A DNA stretch of 64,000 nucleotides, taken from Plasmodiophora brassicae. Its lineage: Eukaryota > Endomyxa: Phytomyxea > Phytomyxea > Plasmodiophorida. The position numbers and the translations under genes are program-made. The notes under the pieces are model-generated. The model searched no databases. It was given only the letters and a program-made list of their open reading frames with translations, and had not been told where the DNA came from. Of this stretch, positions 21,031-32,579 are shown one piece after another. Every line of letters starts with the position of its first letter. The first letter of the stretch is position 1. The stretch lies in NCBI GenBank assembly GCA_036867785.1, contig CP145418.1, positions 434,001-498,000 on the forward strand, in the 5' to 3' direction.

Positions 21031-21951
21031 ATGGGCGTCGTCGCGGCCGCTGTGGTGCTGCTCTGTGCGGTTGGGCTGGCCGCTGGAGCCGACGACAATC
21101 GGCAGGTCCAGGTTGTCAGCGAGAAGGGGACACTGCAGGAATTCAAGCAAGGGGTGACGAAGGTCACCGGAGCGATGGTCGCAGGAGTTGAACGGATGAG
21201 CAGTAGATTCTCAGAGGCGATGTCGACTACAACCAAAGCGAACGCAGAGGGCGTGAAGGCGATTCCGAAGTTCGCTGGAGCGGTTGTCAAGAACACAGAC
21301 GCCCTGGACAAGGCGGCACTGGCCAGCGGTGCCGTTATCGGCACCGCCGCCCTGTCCGCTGTGCCTGTCTTGGGCGCAGCAATCCCTGCCGCCGTTGTCG
21401 TTGGCCCATTCGGCCTTGCCGTTGCCGCCGGTTGCATCGCCTGGAATGGGGTATCCAAGAAATCGGAACGTACTGAGGAAGTCGCATCTCTTTGCAGTCG
21501 GATTCTTGGTGCGAAACAAGACATGCAACAGCAACAGCAGCAGCAGCAGCAGCAGCAAACGGCGCGCTCGGTGCCATCCCAAACGCCACAAACACAGCAG
21601 CAACCCACTGACGGTGGAGCGGTGCCACAACGACAATGGACGCCGGCGAACGTAGGGGTGGTCGTGGCCGGAACGACAACAGGTGGTGGCGTGCTCTGGG
21701 CGTTGCGTTCGGCGATGAAGGCGAGGCGCAACAAACGTATCAGAACCCAGCGTGTGGAAAAGTATCAGAAGCTGTCGGTAAAGGTTATGGGATCAACGGC
21801 GGCTGCCCTGGGGGCCACGGTCGTTCTCATGAGAGCCACGAGGACCATCAAGCGTGCCATTAAGTCGAGGACGGCCAACGCTGCCACAGAGCAAGCAGCG
21901 CTCGCTGTCCCGACCGCTCTACTCACCCTGTTTGCAGCATGGTCTATCTGA
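21031..21951 (+). CDS. Membrane/secreted protein of unknown family, paralog A of a convergent pair
   Basis: About 306 residues from ATG 21031, chosen because it opens a clean signal-peptide-like hydrophobic segment (MGVVAAAVVLLCAVGLAAGA) followed by DDNRQ. An amphipathic region (TKVTGAMVAGVERMSSRFSE) leads to the conserved core KNTDALDKAALASGAVIG, two Gly/Ala-rich hydrophobic stretches and CIAWNGVSKKSER. A polyglutamine tract follows, then two further hydrophobic segments separated by basic residues. The core is clearly related to the gene at 22010-23239 on the other strand. No known domain recognised; glycine-zipper-like membrane insertion is a guess based on the GAxIG/GAAIPAA spacing. Confidence 0.6.
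   Translation: MGVVAAAVVLLCAVGLAAGADDNRQVQVVSEKGTLQEFKQGVTKVTGAMVAGVERMSSRFSEAMSTTTKANAEGVKAIPKFAGAVVKNTDALDKAALASGAVIGTAALSAVPVLGAAIPAAVVVGPFGLAVAAGCIAWNGVSKKSERTEEVASLCSRILGAKQDMQQQQQQQQQQQTARSVPSQTPQTQQQPTDGGAVPQRQWTPANVGVVVAGTTTGGGVLWALRSAMKARRNKRIRTQRVEKYQKLSVKVMGSTAAALGATVVLMRATRTIKRAIKSRTANAATEQAALAVPTALLTLFAAWSI
21526..21558 (+). repeat. CAG trinucleotide repeat (polyglutamine) inside paralog A
   Basis: About ten near-perfect CAG/CAA codons encode a glutamine run in the middle of the coding region of the unknown membrane protein. The convergent paralog lacks it, so it arose after duplication. It is likely to vary in length between isolates. Confidence 0.85.
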
Positions 21952-22009
21952 GCCGCACGTTACGCTGAGTGATAAACTGATTCACAGTTGATGCATTCAT
22001 TGCACATAG

Positions 22010-23239
22010 TCAATAGGCATTGGCGAACGCGATAATGGCTATCGTAATGAGGGCACCCGAGAATGACGATTCGGCAGCGTTGGATTGGTGATGAGATGGG
22101 GATCGGTGGCGACGGGACCGGTGCAACCGCATGTAGCATGCTGTTACGACCGCTGCTGCCGATACGGTTGCTGCCGACAGCTTCAGCACAGGAGCCGCCA
22201 ACGTTGCTGGAACGGGGCCCTCGATGGTCCTCCGACCTCCTGCCCTGAACCAATGAATGGAAGAAAGGCCCGCCGTGGCCAGAACGGTACCGGCAACAGA
22301 CAGGTTGCGACGCGCTCGATAACGCTTAGTTGCTTCTACGGTGGTGTCCTCGCTGTTGCTGCAGGATTCTTCAACGACAGGGACAGGTACCTGAGGGTTG
22401 GAGTTGACGTCAGCGTCGGTATCCTCCCCCTTGCCGGCATCGTTGTCGACGATGTGCTCGACGGGAGACACGGTAATGCCAACCGGTTCAGCAACGCTGG
22501 CGCAGCTGTCGTCGGCGGGCCCGTCGATAACGTTGTGGCAGACGGCCGCGTAGTGCACCGCCCGTTTCCGGTTCTTCGTGATGCCGTTGTACGCGATGAT
22601 GCCAGCAGCGCCCGCCGCGCAAACTGGGTTCAGAACGAGCAGGCCAGGGACAAGACAACCAGCAAGGGGGATGAAGGAAGCAGCCGTTGTCGCGATCACA
22701 GCACCTGACGCCAGCGCCACTTTGTCCAGCGCATCGGTGTCCTTGAGAACCTCCTTCGTGAAAGTCGGCACGACTTTCTTAGCAGTTCCGTACACGGCAG
22801 AGGCGACCGGCGTGACGATCTTCACGGTGGTGCCAATCTTATCGTTGGAGAAATCGCCAATGGTATCCATGGACGGGATCATGTCGGACAGGGGCCGCCC
22901 GCTGATATCAGACACGACGACGCCGGCAGCCGCAGCGGGCCCGACAACGGGGACGGCAGAGGCCAGCGCCGCTTTGGCGACAGTGTCAGGCTTGACGTGC
23001 TCTTGCGCGGTCGCGTATGCTGCTCTGGTGACCTTGCCGCCGATCCGCTCGGCACCGGCAATGACGGCGCCAACGATCTGGCTCCCAGCAGACTTGAGGA
23101 ACCGCTCTGCTGTACGCCCCGGGGCAACTTGTGGCGACGACTGCCGAGACACGACGCCATCGTTGTCGCCTGTTGTGGTTGCTGTGGTCGCAGCGACCAG
23201 AAGCAGCCAGACACCGACCTGAGCGACCGCATTAGGCAT
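22010..23239 (-). CDS. Membrane/secreted protein of unknown family, paralog B of a convergent pair
   Basis: 409 residues in one exon from an ATG at 23237-23239 that starts a signal peptide (MPNAVAQVGVWLLLVAATTA). It shares with paralog A the layout: signal segment, an amphipathic AGAERIGGKVTRAAY-type region, the core KDTDALDKVALASGAVIA, Gly/Ala-rich hydrophobic stretches and GIIAYNGITKNRKR, then an acidic variable region (replacing the polyglutamine of A) and two C-terminal hydrophobic segments. It also has an extra internal copy-like block (VAKAALASAVPVVGPAAAAG). Its stop codon lies 58 bp from that of paralog A, in tail-to-tail orientation. Function unknown; secreted or endomembrane location is inferred from the signal segment. 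Confidence 0.6.
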   Translation of the reverse strand: MPNAVAQVGVWLLLVAATTATTTGDNDGVVSRQSSPQVAPGRTAERFLKSAGSQIVGAVIAGAERIGGKVTRAAYATAQEHVKPDTVAKAALASAVPVVGPAAAAGVVVSDISGRPLSDMIPSMDTIGDFSNDKIGTTVKIVTPVASAVYGTAKKVVPTFTKEVLKDTDALDKVALASGAVIATTAASFIPLAGCLVPGLLVLNPVCAAGAAGIIAYNGITKNRKRAVHYAAVCHNVIDGPADDSCASVAEPVGITVSPVEHIVDNDAGKGEDTDADVNSNPQVPVPVVEESCSNSEDTTVEATKRYRARRNLSVAGTVLATAGLSSIHWFRAGGRRTIEGPVPATLAAPVLKLSAATVSAAAVVTACYMRLHRSRRHRSPSHHQSNAAESSFSGALITIAIIAFANAY

Positions 23240-23998
23240 GGCCCAAGCAGCAATCGACCGCTTGGGACCAACAGTGTTCCCAATTCGAACGAGGTGTGGT
23301 TTATATTTAGCGTCCGCGCCGATCCCGCCGTTGGCAGAGTGGCCTGCGGAATGGGGACAACTCGAAACCAATCGGAGCGCTCCACTGGTGACTCGACGAA
23401 GCCATTCGTCCGCGTAGACAGCCGCTGATAGACGGGAATGTCGTTGCCGACCCAAGATGACGGGTAATGAATGACCCGGTCCGTTCACCGGGGTGGGCAC
23501 AAATAGGAACAGCGGTACCTCCCGTTCGCACAGTTCGAGTCGCCATCATCACGCCTGGATTGACGATGGCATTCGCTGAATGTCTGGACCGCGCCATCCC
23601 GATAGACGTGACGCCATTGGGCCGGACCTGGCATTGCCCTCGTTCCGCAGGCGGTCGAGACGATTGCAACGGTGGACGCGTCGGGGAGAATCTCGAAACG
23701 CAGTCAGTCGTTGGGTTCGTTTCCAATGGGCTCAGATCACCAGATCGTCCTTCGTGCATCTTCGATGTGCCATCATGCTTCCCCGCATCGCTCCCGTCCT
23801 GGCGGCCATAGCGTCTCAAGGCGCGCGATGGCATCCCAGCACCCTGGCAATACACATTTTCGAACCGGCACAGGTGTTGCAGGGGTTGTCGATGTCTAGC
23901 GGAACACATCGACCGACTCGAGGCTGGGCGATCATCAGCGGCAGCGTCGTGAACCCGTTCGTCTGTTTTCGTTTCGCAAGCAAAACAGAAACGTTCCG
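23240..23998. other. Intergenic stretch without supported gene
   Basis: Between paralog B and the tRNA gene there is about 760 bp in which open frames exist on both strands but show no recognisable family, signal peptide or consistent splice pattern. The long minus-strand frame is created by read-through of the tRNA gene. It presumably holds the promoter of paralog B. Confidence 0.4.
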
Positions 23999-24071
23999 TA
24001 CTCGATGGAGGATTTGAACCTCCGACCTTCTGCGTGTAAAGCAGACGTGCTAACCACTGCACCAACCGAGC
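23999..24071 (-). tRNA. tRNA-Val (anticodon TAC)
   Basis: 73-nt cloverleaf on the minus strand. The acceptor strands GCTCGGT and ATCGAGT pair with two G-U pairs; the D-stem is GTGC/GCAC around AGTGGTTA; the anticodon stem TCTGC/GCAGA encloses loop TTTACAC with anticodon TAC; and the T-arm is GGAGG/CCTCC around TTCAAAT. The discriminator base is A, CCA is not encoded, and there is no intron. It decodes GUA valine codons. Confidence 0.95.
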
Positions 24072-24321
24072 GAACCGGTACGCAATTTAGCCCGCACAGG
24101 CGGTGTTGTCGAACGTGAGTGCCTACCACAGCGTGACGTAGCTTGCTTTGCTCCCTACATAGTTGGCTTCCTGGAAGTTGTGCACGCAAGCATAAAGGTG
24201 GGCTGCGGTACTGTATTGGGGCTGAGATGAGCAGCGTGGGCAGCCAGTCAGCCAAGCACACTCTGCGACACCGGCGCGACCACGTACACGCGCATCGGTC
24301 GCTGGTGGTCAGCCGGGCACG

Positions 24322-27037
24322 ATGGTAAACGTCCAGGCAGCGGCGAAGAAGAAGAAGGAGAAGGCCGAGAAAGTAAGCAGGCCCACGTTTTTCGCGGAAG
24401 GCATTGCGCTAGGCATCCCTCTTCTGACGTGGTTTCGTGTGCAGAAGAAGGAGGATGATGCGCCCGCTGAGGAGGATGCCCTTTCCGAGGTCGAGGACCT
24501 CGAACCCATTGAGGTGCACATGGTTCCCGATGACCAGATCAAGGGCCTTACCGAGGAGCAACTCAGCGAAGAGTTCACGAAGGCTCTGAACGCAAATAAC
24601 CCGCAGGCGCCAATGAATCAGGTCGCTGACGTTGCCACCAACCGGGCCGTCTTCTCAGCCTGACGCCCCTTTTCCTAGGTCCTCTTTGATTTCGCACTGG
24701 GGCAGTTCGTTCCGATGCCACCATCGGACCAGATCGCTGTCCATTTCTCGATGCAGGAAACAATCATCCCTACCCAGACCAGTGAGCCTGCACCTGATGC
24801 GCCAAAGCCTGCCGAAGCGTCGCCGGCCGCCCCGGCCGCATCCGAACCTGTAACCGATGGTTTAAGTTTAACAGGGATCCGTCCAATTTACGTTTGGTAT
24901 TTCAGGAAAGACCCGCTCCGGGTGGCTCTGCGCCCGCAGAACCCGCTGCGATAGTCGACGTAAGAAGCCAACCGCCGTCTTTGCCGCCGCACATCTGGAT
25001 TAAAATTCCTACAGGCGCCGGTCGAGGCCCCAGTTCAGCCTCCTGACAGTCCCAACACCCAGAAGGCCAAGGCATTGAAGAACCAGTTCAACTTCTCTGA
25101 ACGCGCTTCTCAGACCTTTAACAATCCTGCACGGTCCGCAGCAGCATTCGCTCCTGAGTTTGCCTTGACACCCGTAATACTGTATGTAGAGATCGGATGG
25201 TCGCTACCGAGCCACCTCCCACCGTGAACTTCTCGGGTCTCTGCTCCCAGTTCATCCTGTTTGATGCATACCTGGCCATCTTCCGCGAAGGCAAGGAGCT
25301 CAAAGCCCAGAAGGATCAGGTTGTCCATTGTATTTGCAGCAAATGCTGCTACTACTGACGACTTCACAGCAGCAAGCCAGCACCCGAAAGCAGCACAGCG
25401 AGGAAGATGGCGAAGATCCGGCTAGTGACATGATCATAGCCGACGCTGACGATCGTGACGAGAAAGCGCATAAGGTCCGTTAGACGCCTTTTAAGATGAC
25501 CATACGTGACGCTTTGGCGCACAGATTATGGCCAGCGATGCGATGAAGCGAGCGATGAAGGTCATGGAGCGGATCGTCAACTTGAACGCCGAGGAGGACA
25601 TCTTCCACGACTTCAAGTACTTCGAGGACGATAATGACAAGTCGCGCGAAGACGGCGCCGGCTTCTTCCTGCCACTGTGGCGGTTCGCATCACCGAAGGC
25701 CAAGCGTCGCACGGTGACCTCGATCAAATGGAACCCTCACTACCCAGATATGTTCGCCGTCGCCTTCGGCTCCTACGACTTCATGCAGCAGTCGGGCGGT
25801 GGCCTCATCTGCTGCTATTCGCTGAAGAACACATCGCACCCAGAGTTCTCGTTCACGACCACATCCGGCATCATGTGCCTGGCGTTCCACCCGCAGCACC
25901 CGGCCCTACTTGCTGTCGGCCTCTACGACGGCAGTGTATGCGTCTATGACGTACGCCTGAAGAACAACATGCCCATTTACCAGGTCTGCACATGGCTGAT
26001 GTGGGCTCGTGGCTCTGGTCTGATCGAGTTGGGATAGAGTCTGGACCCGAAGGTCAAGCACACTGACCCGGTCTGGGAGGTTCACTGGCAGAGCAGCGCC
26101 GACGATATCGGCAAGGAGATCAACTTCTTCTCTGTGTCCGCCGACGGTCGCGTCACTGACTGGATCATGAGCAAGAACGAGCTGGTCAACGAAGAGGTCT
26201 GCCTGGACCTTTTGACCAATCCGTCTTCGATTTTAACTGACCGTGCCAAATAGATCATGGAGCTGAAGCTGGTGTCCAGGAAGGTGACGAATGATCAGAC
26301 CGAGATCGACGACGAGCGCACGATGGTGGGCCTGGCAGGTGGCACGTGTTTCGATTTCAACCCGTTCTCCGAGCATTTGTTCGTTGTCGGCACCGACGAA
26401 GGTACCGTCTCGTTTCGTATTTATTTTACGTTCCGTTGACGACCTTCGGTAGGATCGATCCACACGTGCTCGAAAGCGTACAACTCTCAGTACCTGACGA
26501 ATTTCGCTGGGCATCACATGGCCGTGTAGGTGTGGCGTCATTCGTGCTATAGGCGCGACAGACTGAATGGGTCCTAGGTATGCGGTCAAGTGGAACCCGT
26601 TCCATCGCGGCGTGTTCCTGTCGTGTTCGGCGGACTGGACGGTTCGATTATGGGAGAGCACGACCCGAGAACCCCTGCTGTCGTTCGACCTCGGATCGGC
26701 GGTCGGTGATATCGCCTGGGCGCCCTATTCGTCGACGGCGTTCGCCGCCGTCACAGCCGATGGCAAGGTTTTCCTGTTCGACCTGAACGTCAACAAGTAC
26801 GAAGCCGTCGGGCAGCAGCGCGTCATCAAGAAAGGCAAACTGACGCACGTCGTGTTCAACTCGATCGACCCGATCCTCCTGTGCGGCGACGACCGCGGCG
26901 GCGTCATGTCGTTGAAGCTGTCGCCCAACCTGCGACGAATGTCCGCCAAGACCATCAAGGAGATCAAGAAGGACGTTGAAATCGCCAAACTTGACGCCAT
27001 TATGGCCATTGCCGCCAAGAAAGACGCGTTCCCGTGA
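24322..27037 (+). CDS. DNAI1: Axonemal outer-arm dynein intermediate chain 1 (IC78/DNAI1)
   Basis: WD-repeat subunit linking outer-arm dynein heavy chains to the flagellar doublet. At least eight exons with introns of about 50-70 nt. Family blocks appear in order: N-terminal [187 protein letters not shown] and [19 protein letters not shown]. These match DNAI1 rather than cytoplasmic or DNAI2 chains. The N-terminal Lys-rich segment and acidic linker are typical. The gene shows the organism builds motile flagella with outer arms. Confidence 0.95.
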
Positions 27038-27270
27038 AACGGTCGACGCTGAAGTGTTCCTAAAACCAGATCGCGTTGTCCGGTGGCGTTTCTGTAACCC
27101 GGGCGATCCATCTGTGCTTGCGCCAGTTTGCTTCGGGCCTGTGACGTCCAGCGGGGATCCTTCGTGCAGGGTCGCGTGCACCCGCTTCGATAATATCTAA
27201 CGGAATATCCCGAACCGGGTAGTATCTCGACGGGTTGGGGCTTGCCTAAGGCGCTCACTCGCCTGGCGGA

Positions 27271-30200
27271 ATGATGCTGGGTGATGGCAGCAGTGGTGAC
27301 GTTGTCGACGCGAAGAGGATCGTCACCATCTGCAAGGCGGCCGGCATCTTGCGGACCGCCCGGATCCGGGCCCTGCTGGTGGCCCTCATGCGCTGGCACG
27401 ATGCGACGGTGCGTACGAAGCTCCTGTCGATGCAGCCGACGATGGCCAGGGATGCGTCGACGATCCCCATTCCGGACGGGATGACGCATCGACCGCGGCA
27501 GAAGTCGGTCATGGAGGACATCGCGCTGCGGTCGGTCGCGTCCGACGTTAAAGGCGACGATATGGGGTCGTCTCCCAGGCATAGGGCGGTTAGCAGCAAA
27601 GGGTCCATATTCGGCCGACGTGGCAGTGTCATCCTGATGGACACATTGCCGATGTTGGACACGAAAGCCGATCCAGCGTCGCCAGCGATGTCGCCCGCGA
27701 ATGGCTCCCCTGTCATGGCGAAATCGTCGCCGACGGGCACGGCGTCGCTGGGGGATCTGGGCGAGTCGCCCGACCAGCTGAACAAGTCGCTGCTGCGGGC
27801 GCAGGTCCACTTGCTGCGTCCAGTCGCCTGCCGCGTCGCCTCATAATGGTTCAGGTTCGGATGCGGTGGCGGGAAGCGATCCAGAGGATCATCGCGTTGC
27901 GAAAACTAGCGCTCGAGAAGGATCCGTCAGCGAAGCCCGGGTCGGGAGCGCAAACGACGGCGTCGACGACCGCGACGTCGACGACGGACGCGGATTCGCA
28001 GGCCAACGATGCCGGCGTGAGCGGTCGCCTCGTCGACTACTTTATCGTGTTCGGCGTCCACCCGCCAAAAGAGTTCGAGAAGGTCAACTTCTCGTTGCTC
28101 AGCGAGGAGCAGATCGAATCGGTCCTGCGACGCGCGCAGGTCTTCGCCGGCATCGTCGACAGGTACGAGCCGCGATTCGCGTCTCGCGGCTCCCGGGTGA
28201 TGGACGCATGCGGCCAGGTATCCTCGTGAGGATTACAAGGACTGCCCGGTGTCGGACGTGTGGACGTCGTTGGCGTTCCCGACCGGCATCCTGCTGTCCT
28301 GGGTGCGTCGCCAGCCCAAATCCCATTTCGCAGTCGTCACGTTCCAGGACGGCCGCAAGTGTTTCCTGACGTTCCTGCAGTTCGACCAGCCCATGTCTGA
28401 GCTCCTGGATATGCCACCGAGTCTCAGTGGCAAGGAATTGTAATACGGACGGGGTCGAACGCTTTGGAGCCGCATTCCTCATCCGGCGACAGGTACACGC
28501 CCAAGGCGATCTGCCTGGTGTCACAGTACCCGCATCTCAGCACCTTCCGAAAGATGCTTTCGCAACTGTACTCGGTCGCGTCGACGCCTTCCTGCTCCAC
28601 GCCCGTGGAGCGGTTCATTGCCCAAATCACGTTGGAGTTGCCGTTGCCCATTCCAGGTCCGTCATGTGGCAGGTATGGGGTGGGGCGTGCGACGTGACCG
28701 TGGGGCGTGTACAGAGAAAATGGGGATCTCGGTGATGATCAGCGACCCGGGCGACCCCGTTCGGTTGAGCGTGTCGCCGTTACGGGATCCGTTGACGTCT
28801 CGCCTCCCGTTGCGATTACTGTTCGACATCCTGGGCGTCGATTCGATCCTGGGGATCCTGTCCGCCATGATATTCGAGCAGCGCATCCTGCTGCATTCGA
28901 ACTCGCTGTCGGCCCTGACGATCGTCTGCCAGACTATGCTGCAGTACGCGAGCGCTTTCGTCGGCTGGCCTGGTGGTGGATTGCTCTAATCGTCACACAG
29001 GGTGTTCTACCCGTTCCAGTGGTCGTCCGTCTACGTGCCCGTTCTTGCCGAGCTGATGCTGGACGCGTACCAATGCCCTCAGCCTTACATTCAGGGCGTC
29101 CACACCAAGTACCTGGCGCAGTTCACAGAGCTGAACGACATCGTCCTGGTCGACCTCGACCACGATGTCATTCGGTGCTCGTCACCCCTGCCGCGCCTTC
29201 CACAGATCGCAGGCACGGCCGAAACGCTCTCAGTGTGCAATGTTCTTCGGCGCTCACTGCTGGGTGTTTAGGCGGAGCCCTGTGGACGCGCCTCGGCGAA
29301 GTAATGGAACGAATGTCCAGCGAGCGGGACAACGTGTCCGTCGGTGCTGATGACCCGTATAGCGTGTCGGCATCGTCCAAGTTCGACCGGGAAGTGACGA
29401 CCGCGTTCCTGACGTTCTACGCCGACCTGTGCTCTGGGTTCCGCCGGTTCCTGTTCTTCATCAACGACGTCCCGTTCTTCAATGGAAGCGGGTTCCTGAA
29501 GTCGAAGAACCTCGATGAGGGCGCGTACAATTTCCTCGCCAAGGTCATAGAATCGCGCGCCTTCGACGGATTCCTGGAGCAGGTACCTGGACGGTCGTCC
29601 AACGTACACCTCTTCGTTATCACTAACGCCGATCCCAGGAGTCTGAACCGTCGCTGTACAATGATTTCCTAGCGACCGGGAACCCCGAAGTTCTGCTCAA
29701 GATCCACGAAATCGAGTCCAGGTCGGTGGAACATTACCAGCTGACACCGCCGAAGCCGGTCCCGGGCGGCCGCATGGCCCAAGCCAAGCACGCGTTCGCC
29801 AAACCGCTTCGCCAGGAGTATTTGAACGCTGGCGAGCGTGTCCGGCTATCGCGGTCGGGGTTCCAGCCCAGTGCACCCAGGCGGGCGACCAAGCGAAGGC
29901 ATGCGCGCGCGGCTCCCAGGGTCGACGGCAGCAATCTGTTTAACCGTCGCTCTGTACAGGCCACTACAGAACGCCATGATTAGTCAGAGCGACCAGATCC
30001 AGTACTACATGTCGAGGATTTTCGCGAACGAGGGCCTCAACGAGAAGGATGTTCAGTCGGTAGGCAGCGCACGTCCCGTGAAAGCGCCTGACGATGTTTA
30101 ACGTCCGCGCGCCGTCCCGTTGTCCGCTGCAGATGGCTTACCTGCTCCAGAACGACGACGCCCGACAGTGCCTGGCGTCGATCCTTCGGCAACCGCAGGC

Positions 30201-30717
30201 CAAGGGGCCGGACCTGTGTCTATCCGATTCGTCGTTCGACTCGTTGGCGGCAACCCTGCAGACCATGCTGCAATGCTGCCACCATGTCGACGACTACGTC
30301 AATGCGACCGGTACGCTAAGCCGCTTGCTGGGCGGGACCGGTCGCTGATGCTCACTGCTTGCCCGGACAGGCGTTCTCGATGCGGCCACCAAGTTCTTCT
30401 GCGAGGACGACAACGGTGACAGGGTCTTCATTGAGTCGGCCATTCGGGATCATCCGATCTGGAACCGGCAATCGTTCTGGGAGAGTTTCATGCAGCAGGC
30501 CATGTCGAGCGCTCCGGCACGGCCCGATAAACGCGAAGACTTCGTCGTGGACTGGTTGATGAACGCAGCCCACCGCATGCTCACCTACAGGGTGGCCGGC
30601 GACGACGTCCTGGGCGTCGTCCAGCGTCTTTGCAGTCAGCACAACGTACCCGAGAGCCGCGTCGACGAGCTCAGAAAGCTGGTCAGGAACGCAGAGCAAG
30701 CGCTCGCCATTGACTGA
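27271..30717 (+). CDS. DENN-domain Rab guanine nucleotide exchange factor
   Basis: Multi-exon gene encoding uDENN-cDENN-dDENN, the module that loads Rab GTPases with GTP on membranes. After a low-complexity N-terminus, uDENN begins at ~28020 (LVDYFIVFGVHPPKEFEKVN) and continues across the 55-nt intron 28163-28217 into DRYPREDYKDCPVSD. cDENN contains DRYTPKAICLVSQYPHLSTF, FIAQITLELPLPIPG, LLFDILGVDSILGILSAMIF, EQRILLHS, and YPFQWSSVYVPVLAELMLDA. dDENN contains FDREVTTAFLTFYADLCSGF and RFLFFINDVPFFNGSGFL. A C-terminal helical region (IWNRQSFWESFMQQAM) resembles the tail segment seen in MADD/SBF-type proteins. The specific Rab partner cannot be told. The start at 27271 is provisional. Confidence 0.85.
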
Positions 30718-30972
30718 TGCGCTCCCGTAAAGTATCCATAAAATACATCCAATCAGCAAGTCGGGTCCACAGGCGAACCGGGATGTTGAGCGGTGCCCAG
30801 CTTCTCGCCGACATAATCCTGTTCGAGGCGACTCGCCGAGTCAAGTCGGCGCTGTCGTTGCCCCATTGTACCGGGCATTCATTTGCATTCTATCGGCGAT
30901 TCGGTACTTGAATACACCGCGCCGATTCCGAAGGTCTGCGCAAAGGACTTCACGTCGTTGGGACGTCGCCGG

Positions 30973-32334
30973 ATGGGGCGTCCGGTGGTCAGCGACCCCT
31001 TGCTGGTGCGATTCTGGAAATTGGTGCCGCCGTTATCTGCGAAGAACTACAAAGGGTCATCGGGTGCGACCCGCCGACCTGGATCGTGTCCCGATGACGC
31101 TGATGGTATCGTCAGGCAAGGTCGGCGTTGTTGGCGGATCGCGCCAGTATACAGGAGCGCCATTCGTCAGTGGCATCCTCAGCGTCCGGTATAGTGCCAC
31201 TTAGCTAGGACGTGCACAGTTCTCGGCGATCAGTTCAATGCGGGTCGGTGGAGATCTGGCGACAGTGTTCTGTGCCCCAGACGCGGCCGTACCCATCAAA
31301 TGCTACAGGTGAGGACACATCACACTCTCCTCCTGGGAGTTGCACATCTGTTTGACTGCATTGGCTTAGCCCGGATATCATTGTCGAACCCGATCTCGTT
31401 GGCAGTGGTCACCCGGATTCCAGTGACGCCATGACGCGTCTTCGTAACAATCTGTCCAGAATTGATGCCCTTGTCATTGGCCCAGGTACGGTTGTGGTTC
31501 CGTATGTTACCGTCCTGTGTGCAGAGGTGCGTTTAGGTCTCGGGCGCGACAAAGATGTTTTTGAGACGGTTCGCTCCATAATCGCTGAGGCGCACGTCCC
31601 TCTCGTGATTGACGGTGAACTCGCGTAAGCGAACCCTCGGCACTGTTCTGAACCGTGGTCAGGGGACGGCTTGTGGATGCTGTCGCAGGATCCGTCGATG
31701 CTGCAACGGAACAGCAACGTCATTCTGACGCCGAATGCAGTCGAATTTCAGCGCTTGTGGGCAGCCACACAGGATACGCCGCCTCGACCAATGTCCTCTG
31801 ATGCGGCCATATTCCCGGACGCATCGTGTGGCGACATCGTGGAAGTTGCAATTGACAGCAACCTCTGGGTCCAGGATACTGCAACTTTAGCTTCCGCTTT
31901 CAACGGTGCCGTTGTTCTTCGTAAAGGTTCGCTTCTTCTCGTCGTTGAGCATTTCTCCAGCTGAACAGCGCTTTCGCAGGTTATCAAGATGTCATATCAG
32001 ATGGGAAGCGAGCATGGGTTTGCAAGTTCATTGGGTCGCCTCGACGCGTCGGAGGGCAAGGTCGGGTGTAGGCAACACGAAAGTCGTGACTTTACTGAAC
32101 GCTTCAGGTGACGTACTCTCTGGGATATGTGCAACGGCGGCCGTGTGCGCATCCCGAAGCGAGGACATCTGCCTCGCCGAGGCAGCCGTGTTCGCATCCG
32201 TCATCGTTCGGTACGCGTCCCGTCTGGCGTTCAAGAAGAACGGACGCTCCACCCTCACTAGCGACATGCTCTCCTACATCGGCGAAGCCACCGAAGAGAT
32301 CTACACGCGCAGCGAATTCCTCTGCATTCGATAA
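30973..32334 (+). CDS. NAXD: ADP/ATP-dependent NAD(P)H-hydrate dehydratase
   Basis: Repairs hydrated NADH/NADPH (NADHX/NADPHX) using a nucleotide triphosphate. Seven or more exons join in frame: KLVPPLSAKNYKGSSGKVGV, VVGGSRQYTGAPF, FSAISSMRVGGDLATVFCAP, DIIVEPDLVGSGHPDS, ALVIGPGLGRDKDVFETVRS, PLVIDGDGLWMLSQDPSML, ILTPNAVEFQRL and RRVGGQGDVLSGICATAA. The GGQGDVLSG loop includes the catalytic Asp of the ribokinase-like fold, and NxxEF lies at the usual place, so the enzyme looks intact. I start at ATG 30973; a protein-like stretch from ATG 30783 could be a 5' exon with a targeting sequence. Donors include GTCAGT and GTGAGG. Confidence 0.92.
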
Positions 32335-32579
32335 GCGGGCATTGCATTATCATTCCCCTGGTTACGACTCCCGTCCCTGCTAATGCCACGTCTCCACGCA
32401 GGTGCTGACAGCACGCCCAGCGCTCTAAGCCGTTGACTACAATACAAACAGCGTTGCCTCACTGGCGGACTTGTAGCGGTGCAGTATGCACTGCAGCCTA
32501 CTGCAGGGTGCAGCTCCTACTGGCGACTGCGGCGACGCGGCCGCAGTTCGGATTCGCCGTGACGGGTGCAGGCGTGATC

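Noticed and set aside
23307-24065. Minus-strand open frame beginning with a VGGSNPPSS-type peptide
   Set aside because: This peptide is the known translation product of tRNA gene sequence; the frame starts inside tRNA-Val.
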